From positions 372,001 through 436,000 of the forward strand of contig JAYZEZ010000007.1 of NCBI GenBank assembly GCA_036337015.1: a stretch of DNA of 64,000 nucleotides, written 5' to 3'. The notes under the pieces are model-generated. The model saw only the letters and a program-made list of their open reading frames with translations. It was not told the origin of the DNA and did not search any database. Positions 1 through 9,287 of the stretch are shown one piece after another (the stretch's first letter is position 1; each line of letters begins with the position of its first letter). The DNA comes from Casp-alpha2 sp036337015 (GTDB lineage: Bacteria > Pseudomonadota > Alphaproteobacteria > Rhodospirillales > Casp-alpha2). A program made the position numbers and the translations under genes.

Positions 1-2
1 TC

Positions 3-317
3 CTAGATTCTTACCCTGAAAATGGATGGGATCTCTTCGTTGATTATCTAACGCAAAGTCTTGCCCGAGTGCAAAAAAGACTAGGATACGAAAGATTTAT
101 AAAAATTAAAGGTATGATGGATAAGGCATTAGAAGTAAAAGCTCTTGACAGAAGTACAAGCAAGCATGATGGCTGGGTTAAAGAACTAATAATAAACTAT
201 TATGATCCAATGTATGAATATCAACTTGAAAAGAAAAAAAATCAGATAGTTTTCAAAGGAACATATGATGATGTACTAGAATGGGCTCTAGAAAAAAGTA
301 GAACTACCAAATTATAA
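3..317 (+). CDS. mnmH: tRNA 2-selenouridine synthase MnmH, C-terminal fragment (cut by window edge)
   Basis: The reading frame is open from base 3 and runs without a stop to 317, so this is the tail of a longer gene that begins before the window. About 104 residues are visible. They carry the motif YYDPMYEYQLEKK followed by a short strand-and-helix ending (IVFKGTYDDVLEWA), which matches from memory the end of E. coli MnmH (YbbB). MnmH uses selenophosphate to replace sulfur with selenium, or geranylated sulfur, at the wobble uridine of some tRNAs. The rhodanese domain and P-loop are outside the window. A GTG at 69 is an internal codon, not the true start. Confidence 0.85.
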   Translation, partial: LDSYPENGWDLFVDYLTQSLARVQKRLGYERFIKIKGMMDKALEVKALDRSTSKHDGWVKELIINYYDPMYEYQLEKKKNQIVFKGTYDDVLEWALEKSRTTKL

Positions 318-400
318 GAACGCTACTTTATAAGTTTAATGATTCTTTTACGAGCTGTACGCTTAGCTAAATACACTCTTTCAAAGAAAAATAATATCAC

Positions 401-435
401 AAAAAAAACCGGGGCTCAGAAAGTGAGCCCCGGTT
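401..435 (-). terminator. Rho-independent terminator of the porin gene
   Basis: A perfect 12-bp inverted repeat (407-418 pairs with 424-435) closes a 5-base loop. Read on the minus strand it is followed by a run of eight T (401-408 as A on the plus strand). It lies about 70 bases past the porin stop codon and also separates porin from the mnmH end on the other strand. Confidence 0.93.
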
Positions 436-503
436 CTATTCTTTAAAGAGATATAACAGATTGCTAAATTAGCTTCCTTTAAATCTCTTGATCTCTCAAC
501 TCT

Positions 504-1715
504 TTAGAACTTGAAAATAGTCATAAGAGTAAGAGCGTCTACGTCATCAAACGTATTTTCTGTTGTTCCACTTTTTGAGTCGTAGGAATAATTGGCATAC
601 TCGATACCTATTTCAGTACCAATAGACTTGAACTGCTGAACTGCAGAAATAGCCCATGCCTCACCTTCGTTGTCATCATGGTTGTTTTTCAACACATTGT
701 TATCGGTCGTGTTCCAACCTAGATGGAAACCGGTACCACCGACACCAAACAACTTAGCATTATATCCAACGCCTACGTAGAAGAAATGTGGATCATCAAT
801 ACCATCACCGGCAGTATCACCTACTGGGGTGCCAAATGATTCAAATTGGTTTTGATATCCAGTTTTACCACCAGCTATGGAAGCGTTAAGACCACTGTCA
901 TGCAACACAGCTATTGAACCAGTAGCAATAAAGTTCTTACTTACGTCCTGGTTTGTGTCTGTGAAGCCAGCTTTAGCTTGAACCTTAAACTCGTCAAACT
1001 TATCGCTCCATGCAGCTCCAACATCCCATTGACCATTGTCTTTTACTGATGTTTTAACAGAAACGTTCATGAACTTAGGGAAGTCATAACGAAGAATATC
1101 CGCACGACCTGCGTGGTCCATATTTGTAATTGCATTAGCTACTGTAACGGTAGAGTTCGTAGGAGCACTTGCGGTTGCTACGTTATTAAAGAAAACACCT
1201 GAACCGTATGAAGAACCGTCTGATCCAGCAAACATACCATTAATGGTATACTTAGCTTCACCAGAACCATCAGCTGCAACAGACGTTTGTCCTAATGTCA
1301 GCTTACCCGCAGTCTTATGCTTCGCATAAATATAGGAATGACGGATACCCCAAGCGCTATCTGCACCCTCAGTACCACGAGCACCCCTTGCTGTACCCAA
1401 AGTAAGGCTATCAGCTGTGTTTGATTGTGGGGTGTTCATCTCAATAGCACCACCAATTGTAATGGTATCGCTAAGCTTTCCAGAAGCAACCCAACGCAAA
1501 CGCGAAGATGTCCAGTTACCATCTGAGAAGTATGTTTTATCACTGGTTCCATCGTCAACGTGCTGAATAGCTTTGACGATTTGACCAGAAATTTTAAGAC
1601 TGTTTTTATTGCCAGATGAGAAAGTATCATCAGCAGCAATAGCTGTCACTGGTGTTGCAACAGCGTACAAAGCTGCTACTGCCACCGAAGACTTGAGTGT
1701 GTTTTTAAAATTCAC
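504..1715 (-). CDS. Outer-membrane porin, alphaproteobacterial general porin type
   Basis: A 403-residue protein with an N-terminal signal peptide (hydrophobic core about residues 8-26, likely cut after AIA). A long body follows with alternating polar and aromatic strands, many Gly/Asn/Asp turns and a C-terminal Phe (ends MTIFKF), the outer-membrane beta-barrel signature. It should form a diffusion pore for small solutes. The start is GTG at 1715, preceded at good distance by AAGGAG. It is transcribed alone, with a long leader upstream and a strong terminator downstream, as expected of an abundant envelope protein. Substrate preference cannot be read from the sequence. Confidence 0.88.
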   Translation of the reverse strand: MNFKNTLKSSVAVAALYAVATPVTAIAADDTFSSGNKNSLKISGQIVKAIQHVDDGTSDKTYFSDGNWTSSRLRWVASGKLSDTITIGGAIEMNTPQSNTADSLTLGTARGARGTEGADSAWGIRHSYIYAKHKTAGKLTLGQTSVAADGSGEAKYTINGMFAGSDGSSYGSGVFFNNVATASAPTNSTVTVANAITNMDHAGRADILRYDFPKFMNVSVKTSVKDNGQWDVGAAWSDKFDEFKVQAKAGFTDTNQDVSKNFIATGSIAVLHDSGLNASIAGGKTGYQNQFESFGTPVGDTAGDGIDDPHFFYVGVGYNAKLFGVGGTGFHLGWNTTDNNVLKNNHDDNEGEAWAISAVQQFKSIGTEIGIEYANYSYDSKSGTTENTFDDVDALTLMTIFKF

Positions 1716-2190
1716 TTTGGTAACTCCTTCACCAAATTATTAAGTTCTGGGGTTTCACCCTAAAGAAGAGTTATAAAATCCCCTTACATATGGCCTCTTT
1801 GGCCTAACAAAGACCTCTAAGAGGCCGACGCAAGGTATTCCAACCCCATGTCAGGGAACATACTAATCTTTTTTTTGTTAGCAGAAAGTTAAAATTTCAA
1901 TTTTTGGTGATTTTTTACAACTATGTTGCATAATTACAACAAAAAACCTGCCATTAGCCGTTTGAAATTAAGAATATAGCGTTTTCGTACCCTTACTTAA
2001 GCATTTTTTTATGAATAAATCTAGAATTTTAAAGTACTTTAATCCCCATTTTAAATAAATTAATAAATCACCACCATATTCATTAAAAACAAAAAAATTT
2101 ATTTCTTCCTTTGCTAATTGTTTTTACAACTATTTGATGCCATCTAAATTAAAATTTTTGTGTTCTAAAATCTTTTAAACGAGAAATCAC
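1716..2190. other. Divergent intergenic region between porin and gor (475 bases)
   Basis: No gene is visible. The porin-proximal part holds the porin ribosome binding site (AAGGAG) and an inverted repeat GGCCTCTT (1792-1799) / AAGAGGCC (1819-1826), with a further GGCCT copy inside the loop. On the minus strand this would fold in the porin 5' leader and could be a leader structure or an operator. The rest (about 1870-2180) is very AT-rich and must contain the divergent promoters of porin and gor. I could not single out convincing -35/-10 pairs. Confidence 0.45.
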
Positions 2191-3549
2191 ATGGCGAAAT
2201 ATGACTTCGACCTAATTACCATTGGAGCTGGATCTGGCGGTGTCCGGGCTTCCAGGCGTACAGCCGCCAAAGGAAAAAAAGTTGCAATAATTGAAAACTT
2301 ACGCATTGGCGGCACTTGTGTTATGCGAGGCTGTGTTCCAAAAAAATTGTTAGTCATAGCAAGTCATTTTAGAGACGATATTGAAGATTCTATGGGTTAT
2401 GGATGGGAGGTGCCCCAAACAAAATTCAACTGGGCTGAATTAATTTCTAGAAAATCAAACGAGTTAGACCGTCTTGAGAGAATTTACCACAAACTCCTTA
2501 AAGATTCAGGAGTGCAGGAAATCACTGGCACTGCCCGGCTAAAAGATATCCACACAATCGAGGTTAAAGGTAAACTATACACTGCAGAAAATATTTTAAT
2601 TGCTACAGGTGGATGGCCACAACTTCCTGACATCCCAGGTGTTAATCATGCTATCACCTCAAATGAAGCGCTAGACTTAAAACAATTACCAAAACGAATA
2701 GCTATTGTAGGCGGTGGTTACATTGCCGTTGAATTCGCAGGTATCTTCAATACCTTAGGATCAAAAGTAACAGAAATAATCCGAGCACCAGAGATCCTTC
2801 GCGGATTTGACGAGGATGTACGAAGTTTTTTAGCTCAGGAAATGGAAAAAAGAGGTGTTACCATCAGTCGCAATTGTGAAGTTGAGGCTATCACAAAAAC
2901 AAAAAGTGGTCTTTCTTTAAGTATGTCAACAGGAAAAACACTCGAAGTAGACCAGATATTTTTCGCCACCGGTCGCAAGCCCAAATCTGAAAATTTAGGA
3001 CTAGAGGACATTGGTGTGAGCCTAAATAAAAAAGCTGCCATAGAAGTTGATGCGTTCTCGAAAACTACAATCGATAATATTTATGCTATTGGTGATGTCA
3101 CAGACCGAATCAACTTAACTCCTGTAGCCATAGCGGAAGCTGAAGCCTTCGTTCGTACAATCTATGATAAAATACCAACATCACTAAAATATGATAATGT
3201 TCCCTCAGCAGTGTTCAGCCAGCCGCATATTGGCAGTGTCGGCTTAACCGAGGAAGAAGCTGTTGCTCAAGCTAGCTCACCTAATGACATTGACGTATAT
3301 ATCACGAAGTTCAAACCAATGAAATTCTCGCTTTCAGGCAGAGATGAAAAAACCATGATGAAAATCATTGTTGATGCAAAAACTAACTTAGTCTTGGGTT
3401 GTCATATAGTCGGCCTAGATGCACCGGAAATAATACAAGGTATAGCCATTGCTCTTAAATGTGGTGCAACCAAAGCCCAATTTGATGCTACGATTGGGAT
3501 TCACCCAACGTCTGCTGAAGAATTAGTAACATTACGTGAAAAACGATAG
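2191..3549 (+). CDS. gor: Glutathione-disulfide reductase
   Basis: 452 residues, a normal length for the family. It has an N-terminal FAD-binding GxGxxG segment (IGAGSGG, about residues 11-17) and the redox-active CxxxxC pair (C43 and C48 in GGTCVMRGCVPKK). A second dinucleotide-binding motif (VGGGYIAVEFAG, about 173-184) binds NADPH, and the C-terminal dimerisation domain ends with HPTSAEE, carrying the catalytic His. The enzyme reduces GSSG to GSH with NADPH in the cytoplasm. It is a single gene with an ATG start and no close partner; a 150-base AT-rich gap separates it from the next gene. Confidence 0.95.
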   Translation: MAKYDFDLITIGAGSGGVRASRRTAAKGKKVAIIENLRIGGTCVMRGCVPKKLLVIASHFRDDIEDSMGYGWEVPQTKFNWAELISRKSNELDRLERIYHKLLKDSGVQEITGTARLKDIHTIEVKGKLYTAENILIATGGWPQLPDIPGVNHAITSNEALDLKQLPKRIAIVGGGYIAVEFAGIFNTLGSKVTEIIRAPEILRGFDEDVRSFLAQEMEKRGVTISRNCEVEAITKTKSGLSLSMSTGKTLEVDQIFFATGRKPKSENLGLEDIGVSLNKKAAIEVDAFSKTTIDNIYAIGDVTDRINLTPVAIAEAEAFVRTIYDKIPTSLKYDNVPSAVFSQPHIGSVGLTEEEAVAQASSPNDIDVYITKFKPMKFSLSGRDEKTMMKIIVDAKTNLVLGCHIVGLDAPEIIQGIAIALKCGATKAQFDATIGIHPTSAEELVTLREKR

Positions 3550-3768
3550 TATCATTAGAGAAATTTGACATTTAACTTCTTCTAAATTCACGTTTAAGTC
3601 CAAAAAATCGGCAAAAATGATAAAGGTTAAGGTTTTTATTAATAATTTTATTTATAAAATATGTTAATCCTTACCTAGACAAATTCTCCCACACGCTTGA
3701 GAAATCTGACTAGAAAGCGTATAGCAGCGATTGAAAATCTCGACAGAATTAACATTCGAGTATTAAAG

Positions 3769-5151
3769 ATGGTAAAAAATTGGACGCCAGGAAGCTGGCG
3801 AAAAAAAACGGCAAAACATTTGCCCAATTATCCTGACACCAAACAACTTGTTAAGGTGGAAGAAACACTTGGGCACATGCCACCGCTTGTCTTTGCTGGA
3901 GAAGCGAGGAGTCTCAAACGTCAACTTGCTTCTGTGGCTGAAGGCAAGGCTTTCTTGCTTCAAGGTGGTGACTGCGCGGAAAGCTTCGCTGAATTTCATC
4001 CAGACAACATACGCGACACATTTCGTGTGCTTTTACAAATGGCCGTAGTGCTAACCTTTGGAGCTTCGCTACCGGTCATAAAGGTGGGCAGATTAGCTGG
4101 ACAATTCGTAAAACCGCGGTCTGAGCCAACTGAGGTCCAAGGCAATATGGAATTACCAAGCTATCTTGGGGATATGGTTAACGGCATTGCCTTTGACAAG
4201 AAAGCTCGAATTCCAGATCCTCAACGCATGATTCGTGGATATAACCAATCCGCGTCTACGCTAAACCTTATACGTGCTTTTGCTCAAGGTGGTTATGCAG
4301 ACCTTAATAAGGTACACCAATGGAATTTAGGTTTTGTAAAGGACAGCGCATTAGGTGAACGCTACCAAGATCTAGCTGACAGGCTCGATGAAACACTCAG
4401 CTTTATGGCCGCTTGTGGATTAACATCACAATCAACATCACAAATCCGTGAAACAGACTTTTTTACCTGTCATGAAGGATTGTTGTTAAATTATGAGCAG
4501 GCTTTAACGCGAATCGATTCCACCTCTGGTGACTGGTATGACACGTCAGCACATTTCCTTTGGATTGGTGATCGCACCCGCCAGCCAGATGGTGCACACA
4601 TTGAGTTCATGCGTGGAATTTCTAATCCTTTGGGACTAAAAGCAGGACCAAATACAGACATCAATGAGTTGTTAAAGAATATTGATACTCTAAATCCTGA
4701 AAATGAGGCAGGACGACTTACAATCATCGCACGTATGGGAGCTGATAAAGTAGAACGGCTTCTCCCTCCTTTAGTGCGAGAGATTAAAAAAGAGGGCAAA
4801 AAGGTAATTTGGGTTTGTGATCCCATGCATGCTAATACAGAAAAAAGTGCTAATGGCTATAAGACGCGACCTGTAGGCCGTATTTTAGCTGAGGTCCAGG
4901 GTTTTTTCGCAGTACATCAAGCTGAAGGCACTCACGCTGGTGGGGTGCATTTTGAAATGACTGGCCAAGACGTCACAGAATGTACTGGTGGAGCACAGGC
5001 CATCACCGAAGCCAACCTATCCGACCGTTACCACACACATTGCGACCCTCGTCTCAATGCCAAGCAATCTTTAGAGCTGGCTTTTTTACTAGCAGAAATA
5101 CTTAAGGATGGACGTGAACAAAACCATAGCCTTACCCAAGCTGGTGGGTGA
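3769..5151 (+). CDS. aroH: 3-deoxy-7-phosphoheptulonate synthase, class II
   Basis: 460 residues from the ATG at 3769. A TTG at 3697 would add 24 residues that do not resemble the family, so I prefer the later start. It condenses phosphoenolpyruvate and erythrose 4-phosphate, the first step of the shikimate pathway. Class II (plant/mycobacterial type) features are the N-terminal WTPGSWR, the metal-binding Cys in QGGDCAESF (C69), the KVGRLAGQF and KPRSEPTE segments, and RPVGRI with GTHAGGVHFEMTG near the C-terminus. No separate regulatory domain is seen. The gene symbol is a convention for this class and not certain. Confidence 0.93.
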   Translation: MVKNWTPGSWRKKTAKHLPNYPDTKQLVKVEETLGHMPPLVFAGEARSLKRQLASVAEGKAFLLQGGDCAESFAEFHPDNIRDTFRVLLQMAVVLTFGASLPVIKVGRLAGQFVKPRSEPTEVQGNMELPSYLGDMVNGIAFDKKARIPDPQRMIRGYNQSASTLNLIRAFAQGGYADLNKVHQWNLGFVKDSALGERYQDLADRLDETLSFMAACGLTSQSTSQIRETDFFTCHEGLLLNYEQALTRIDSTSGDWYDTSAHFLWIGDRTRQPDGAHIEFMRGISNPLGLKAGPNTDINELLKNIDTLNPENEAGRLTIIARMGADKVERLLPPLVREIKKEGKKVIWVCDPMHANTEKSANGYKTRPVGRILAEVQGFFAVHQAEGTHAGGVHFEMTGQDVTECTGGAQAITEANLSDRYHTHCDPRLNAKQSLELAFLLAEILKDGREQNHSLTQAGG

Positions 5152-5315
5152 AATCTAGTTTTGAGAATTTTCAGTTCTTCAAAGTCTTCAGAATATAACC
5201 CAGAATTTTAATTTTTTGATAGATTCCTAGCTACATTCACCCAACATTGATAGTGTTTCGTCATCCGACCGCAGTCTCCAGCAAGCTAAATAAATTGAAA
5301 AAAGATACAGTAAAT

Positions 5316-6986
5316 ATGACCAAAAATCTTTCAATCGCCTTAGCACAAATTAATCCCACCGTAGGTGATATTGAAGGCAACCTTAACCAGATACGTAGTG
5401 CTCGAAAGGCGGTCCACCAAGACGCTGACCTTGTAGTAGTTGGTGAATTAGCAGTATCGGGGTATCCGCCAGAAGACCTGGTTTTAAAGCGAGCTTTTCA
5501 AGAAGCCGTTGAGGCCGGTGTAAAAAAACTTGCGATAGAAACTGACGATAATGGACCAGGACTTTTGATAGGTGCACCTTGGAAAATAGGAGACACTCTA
5601 CACAACGTTGCCCTTATGCTAGATGGAGGTAAAATAACTGCTGTACGATCTAAAGTTGAACTTCCTAATTACGGCGTATTTGATGAAAAACGGGTCTTTG
5701 TTTCAGGGCCACTTCCTGGTCCAATCCCTTTCAGGGGGGTGCGGCTGGGAGTTATGATTTGCGAAGATATGTGGTTTCCAGAAGTTTCTGAATGCCTACA
5801 AGAATCTGGCGCTGAGATTTTAGTTGTACTCAATGGCTCTCCCTTTGAAAGCAACAAACCTGATAATCGACTCAGCCCAGCTATTGCGCGTATTACTGAA
5901 ACAGGCCTTGCCCTAGCATATGTCAATCTTGTCGGAGGTCAGGACGAACTGGTCTTCGATGGAGGATCATTTGTACTAGGAAACGATAAAAAATATAAGG
6001 CAAAGGCGCCATCATGGATTGAAAATAACTTGATAACCCATTGGTCATTTATTGACGACACTTGGAAATGTTCTGAAACCAATATAACAACAAATACTGA
6101 TCCTTCTGAATCCGTATACCGGGCATTGGTGCTAGGCTTGCGCGATTACGTTAATAAAAATGGGTTTCCTGGCGTTCTGATAGGATTATCTGGTGGTATT
6201 GATAGCGCATTAAGCGCTGCAATCGCAGTGGATGCTCTTGGGCATGATCGAGTTAATTTGGTTCTTATGCCATCACCTTTTACATCTAAAACCAGCATCA
6301 AGGATGCTGAAACCACTGCTCAACAACTTAGCTGTCAGCTAGAAACCCTACATATAAATCCTGCTATGGACGCCTTTAATTCTATCCTAAGTAAGCCTTT
6401 TGCTAATCAGAAGGCCGATGTGACAGAAGAAAATATTCAGGCCCGTAGCCGAGGAATAATTTTAATGGCCTTATCTAATAAATTTGGACATATGGTTCTA
6501 TCGACTGGCAACAAATCAGAAATGTCAGTTGGCTATGCAACTCTTTATGGAGACATGTGCGGTGGCTATTCTGTGTTAAAGGACATTTATAAAACTACAG
6601 TTTTCAAACTGGCACGTTGGCGCAATGAAAACAAACCAGACGAAACTCTTGGTCCTAAAGCAAGGGGAAAGGGGTCAATAATTCCGCAAAATGTAATTGC
6701 CAAGGCACCAACTGCTGAATTAAAACATGACCAGATTGACCAAGATACTCTACCTCCATATGAAGAGTTAGACTCCATTTTAAATTGCCTGATTGAGGAA
6801 GAAATGTCTCTGAACGAGATTGCAGCTAAAGGCCATAATATCAAGACTGCAGATAAAATTAGGCATATGTTAAATAAAGCAGAATATAAACGTCGCCAGG
6901 CTCCGCCAGGCGTAAAAATTACACAACGTGCATTTGGCCGCGATCGCCGATACCCTTTGACCAACCAATTTACAGACAAAGTGTAG
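5316..6986 (+). CDS. nadE: Glutamine-dependent NAD+ synthetase
   Basis: 556 residues from the ATG at 5316. An upstream TTG-initiated extension to 5247 is unlikely because homology starts with SIALAQINPTVGD. The N-terminal nitrilase-type amidase domain (about 1-260) has the catalytic triad Glu44 (GELAVSGYP), Lys113 (RSKVELPNYG) and Cys149 (VMICEDMW). The C-terminal synthetase domain (about 270-556) has the ATP pyrophosphatase loop SGGIDS at 292-297. It converts deamido-NAD to NAD using ammonia channelled from glutamine. It is followed after 8 bases by cysS on the same strand, so the two are probably co-transcribed. Confidence 0.95.
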   Translation: MTKNLSIALAQINPTVGDIEGNLNQIRSARKAVHQDADLVVVGELAVSGYPPEDLVLKRAFQEAVEAGVKKLAIETDDNGPGLLIGAPWKIGDTLHNVALMLDGGKITAVRSKVELPNYGVFDEKRVFVSGPLPGPIPFRGVRLGVMICEDMWFPEVSECLQESGAEILVVLNGSPFESNKPDNRLSPAIARITETGLALAYVNLVGGQDELVFDGGSFVLGNDKKYKAKAPSWIENNLITHWSFIDDTWKCSETNITTNTDPSESVYRALVLGLRDYVNKNGFPGVLIGLSGGIDSALSAAIAVDALGHDRVNLVLMPSPFTSKTSIKDAETTAQQLSCQLETLHINPAMDAFNSILSKPFANQKADVTEENIQARSRGIILMALSNKFGHMVLSTGNKSEMSVGYATLYGDMCGGYSVLKDIYKTTVFKLARWRNENKPDETLGPKARGKGSIIPQNVIAKAPTAELKHDQIDQDTLPPYEELDSILNCLIEEEMSLNEIAAKGHNIKTADKIRHMLNKAEYKRRQAPPGVKITQRAFGRDRRYPLTNQFTDKV

Positions 6987-6994
6987 ATTTAAGA

Positions 6995-8362
6995 ATGTCT
7001 CTACATATCCACGACACTTTAAGTCGCAAAAAAATTAAATTTATTCCACGAGATATTAATAACATTCGCATGTACGTTTGTGGTCCAACAGTCTACGACT
7101 ATGCTCACATCGGCAATGCCCGTCCCGTAGTGATTTTTGATGTTTTATACCGCTTATTAAAACAACTGTATCCTAAGGTTACTTACGTTCGCAATATTAC
7201 AGATGTCGATGATAAAATTAACAATGCAGCTCTAGAAACAGGCCGATCAATACAAGACTTAACTAAACAAACCACAAAAATATTTCAAGACGATATGGCT
7301 AACCTGGGGGCACTTAAACCCGATCATGAACCCCGAGCCACCCAGCATATTGAGGGGATGAAAGCTTTAATAAAAAAATTACTAAGTAGCGGTCACGCCT
7401 ATGAAATTGAAAAACATGTCATGTTTGATGTTACCTCTATGCCAAATTATGGACGCTTATCAAGACTTAACCGCGATGAATTAATTTCTGGCGCAAGAGT
7501 TGAAGTTGCTCCCTATAAAAAAGACCCTGCTGATTTTGTATTATGGAAACCTTCTTCTGAAGACCTTCCAGGTTGGGAAAGCCCCTGGGGACGAGGACGG
7601 CCAGGCTGGCACTTAGAGTGCTCTGTGATGAGTGAGGAGTTTCTTGGGTCAGAATTTGATATTCATGGAGGGGGCCAAGATCTAATTTTCCCGCATCATG
7701 AAAATGAAATTGCTCAATCGACTTGTGCTAGCGGTAATGGTTTTGCCAAATACTGGATGCACAATGGTTATCTCATGGCTGAAGGTGAAAAGATGTCCAA
7801 GTCCTTGGGCAACTTTTATACTGTAAATGAATTGTTAAAAGAATTCCCGGGTGAAGCAATAAGACTAGCCCTACTCAAGACACATTACCGCCAACCTCTG
7901 GATTTTACTAAAGCTGGAATAGAAGAGGCCAAACGAGAACTTGATGGGTTATATAGAGCATTGCGTGGAATGACATTAAATCCAAATCAACTTGTTAAAG
8001 TCCCTGCTGTAACCGAAGCACTCTCCGATGACTTGAACACACCTTTGGCATTGTCAAATATGCATGAAATGGCAAGTGCCGTACATAAAGCAAAAAACAC
8101 TGACAAACATAAAACTGCTACACACCTATTTTCAGCTGGTGTTCTTTTAGGAGTTTTTCAAAAAAACCCCGAAGATTGGTTTAAAGGCAAAGCCTCTATA
8201 GATGGTCTAAAGGACACTGATATTGAGCAACTAGTCGCCGAACGCGAGCAAGCTCGTAAAAATAAAAATTTTCAACGTTCTGATGAAATACGGAATCAGC
8301 TAGCAGAACAAGGCATTTCTCTAGAAGATGGCACGGGCGAAACCACGTGGAAACGAATTTGA
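6995..8362 (+). CDS. cysS: Cysteinyl-tRNA synthetase
   Basis: 455 residues, typical class I size. It shows the zinc Cys in MYVCGPTVYDYAHIGNAR (C29), the HIGN signature (38-41), the zinc-site segment with ECSVM, and KMSKS at 266-270. The C-terminal helical anticodon-binding region ends with a REQARKNKNFQRSDEIR type segment, usual for CysRS. It charges tRNA-Cys in the cytoplasm. It starts 8 bases after nadE and meets the following gene tail to tail. Confidence 0.97.
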   Translation: MSLHIHDTLSRKKIKFIPRDINNIRMYVCGPTVYDYAHIGNARPVVIFDVLYRLLKQLYPKVTYVRNITDVDDKINNAALETGRSIQDLTKQTTKIFQDDMANLGALKPDHEPRATQHIEGMKALIKKLLSSGHAYEIEKHVMFDVTSMPNYGRLSRLNRDELISGARVEVAPYKKDPADFVLWKPSSEDLPGWESPWGRGRPGWHLECSVMSEEFLGSEFDIHGGGQDLIFPHHENEIAQSTCASGNGFAKYWMHNGYLMAEGEKMSKSLGNFYTVNELLKEFPGEAIRLALLKTHYRQPLDFTKAGIEEAKRELDGLYRALRGMTLNPNQLVKVPAVTEALSDDLNTPLALSNMHEMASAVHKAKNTDKHKTATHLFSAGVLLGVFQKNPEDWFKGKASIDGLKDTDIEQLVAEREQARKNKNFQRSDEIRNQLAEQGISLEDGTGETTWKRI

Positions 8363-8376
8363 TCTGTAATTTCAAA

Positions 8377-8982
8377 TTATCCAAATGCCCTGAAGCGTAA
8401 TTTAATTTCATCTTCATCCATATCAGCCTCTAATATTTTCATAGCCTCAAATTCGGCCTTAGTGTGTTTAGCACCTGACCATTGGACATCGATGACTGGC
8501 AGTGGATCGTTAGATGTTGCAAAATGTGGAGCCAATTCAGCAAAAATTTTTAGCAGTAATTCATAGGATTCCATTTCTAGTTCCATAAAACGAACATTTT
8601 CTTTTATCTCCAACCAATCGACAGCAACGATAGGCCCACAATCAATTTTTTCCTCCATTACATGTGCTGTTGCCCCAAAATACTTAGCGCCTTCGTAAAT
8701 AGCAAAACTAGCGGAATGGCTACCAGGATAAGTTGGCGGACCTGAATGAAAATTATAGGCTTCCAATGATAATCCTTTAAGAACTTCTTTGGGCACTATC
8801 ACTGAAGTAGAAAAAGCGATTAACCGCCGACCTCCTATAGGAGACGGATTTAAGCAAGCAGCTTTTAACTCACTAAGTGTTTTTGCATGAACAACTATCA
8901 GGTCCGAATTCAGACTTGTAAGCATCGTCCGAAAGTGCGGCCCTTCAACTTCACCAGTTAACAATATGACTTCTTTTGGCAT
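8377..8982 (-). CDS. Stand-alone formyltransferase-fold protein of unknown substrate
   Basis: A 201-residue protein containing only the formyltransferase catalytic core. The three catalytic residues of the fold are present: Asn77 and His79 in NFHSGPPTYPG, and Asp114 in IDCGPIV. This is far shorter than methionyl-tRNA formyltransferase (about 310 residues) and lacks its C-terminal tRNA-binding domain. It also lacks the ACT domain of PurU and does not look like PurN at its N-terminus. It probably transfers or removes a formyl group on 10-formyl-THF-linked chemistry, but the acceptor is unknown. It converges with cysS and has its own upstream region. Confidence 0.75.
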   Translation of the reverse strand: MPKEVILLTGEVEGPHFRTMLTSLNSDLIVVHAKTLSELKAACLNPSPIGGRRLIAFSTSVIVPKEVLKGLSLEAYNFHSGPPTYPGSHSASFAIYEGAKYFGATAHVMEEKIDCGPIVAVDWLEIKENVRFMELEMESYELLLKIFAELAPHFATSNDPLPVIDVQWSGAKHTKAEFEAMKILEADMDEDEIKLRFRAFG

Positions 8983-9287
8983 TTTTAGAAGGTATCACGG
9001 ACTGTGTTAAAGAAACAGTCAAGAGCTTGTTCTTAAAAAATTTTAAGAGAATCTTAAATGATTTTGAATGAGAATATTTAAATTCTTTGATGCTTGTTTC
9101 TTTGGTTTGTAACTATCACAATCTTTATCTTCAGTATGAAATAGTTTTCAAAAAAAGATTAGCTAGATAGACTATTAATTTTTTAGAGTTAAATTTGTAA
9201 ATTCTTATAAAATGGCTCGCAACCACTTGAGAGATAAAAATAAATTAGTCATTCTCCCGCTCCTTAACAAACACTAGGTCTATAACC
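8983..9287. other. Intergenic region, 305 bases, nothing recognisable
   Basis: This very AT-rich stretch separates two divergently transcribed genes and must contain both promoters. I see no open frame, RNA gene, riboswitch motif or strong inverted repeat in it. Because cimA is a branched-chain amino-acid gene I looked for a leader peptide with repeated Ile/Leu/Val codons and did not find a clear one. Confidence 0.5.
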
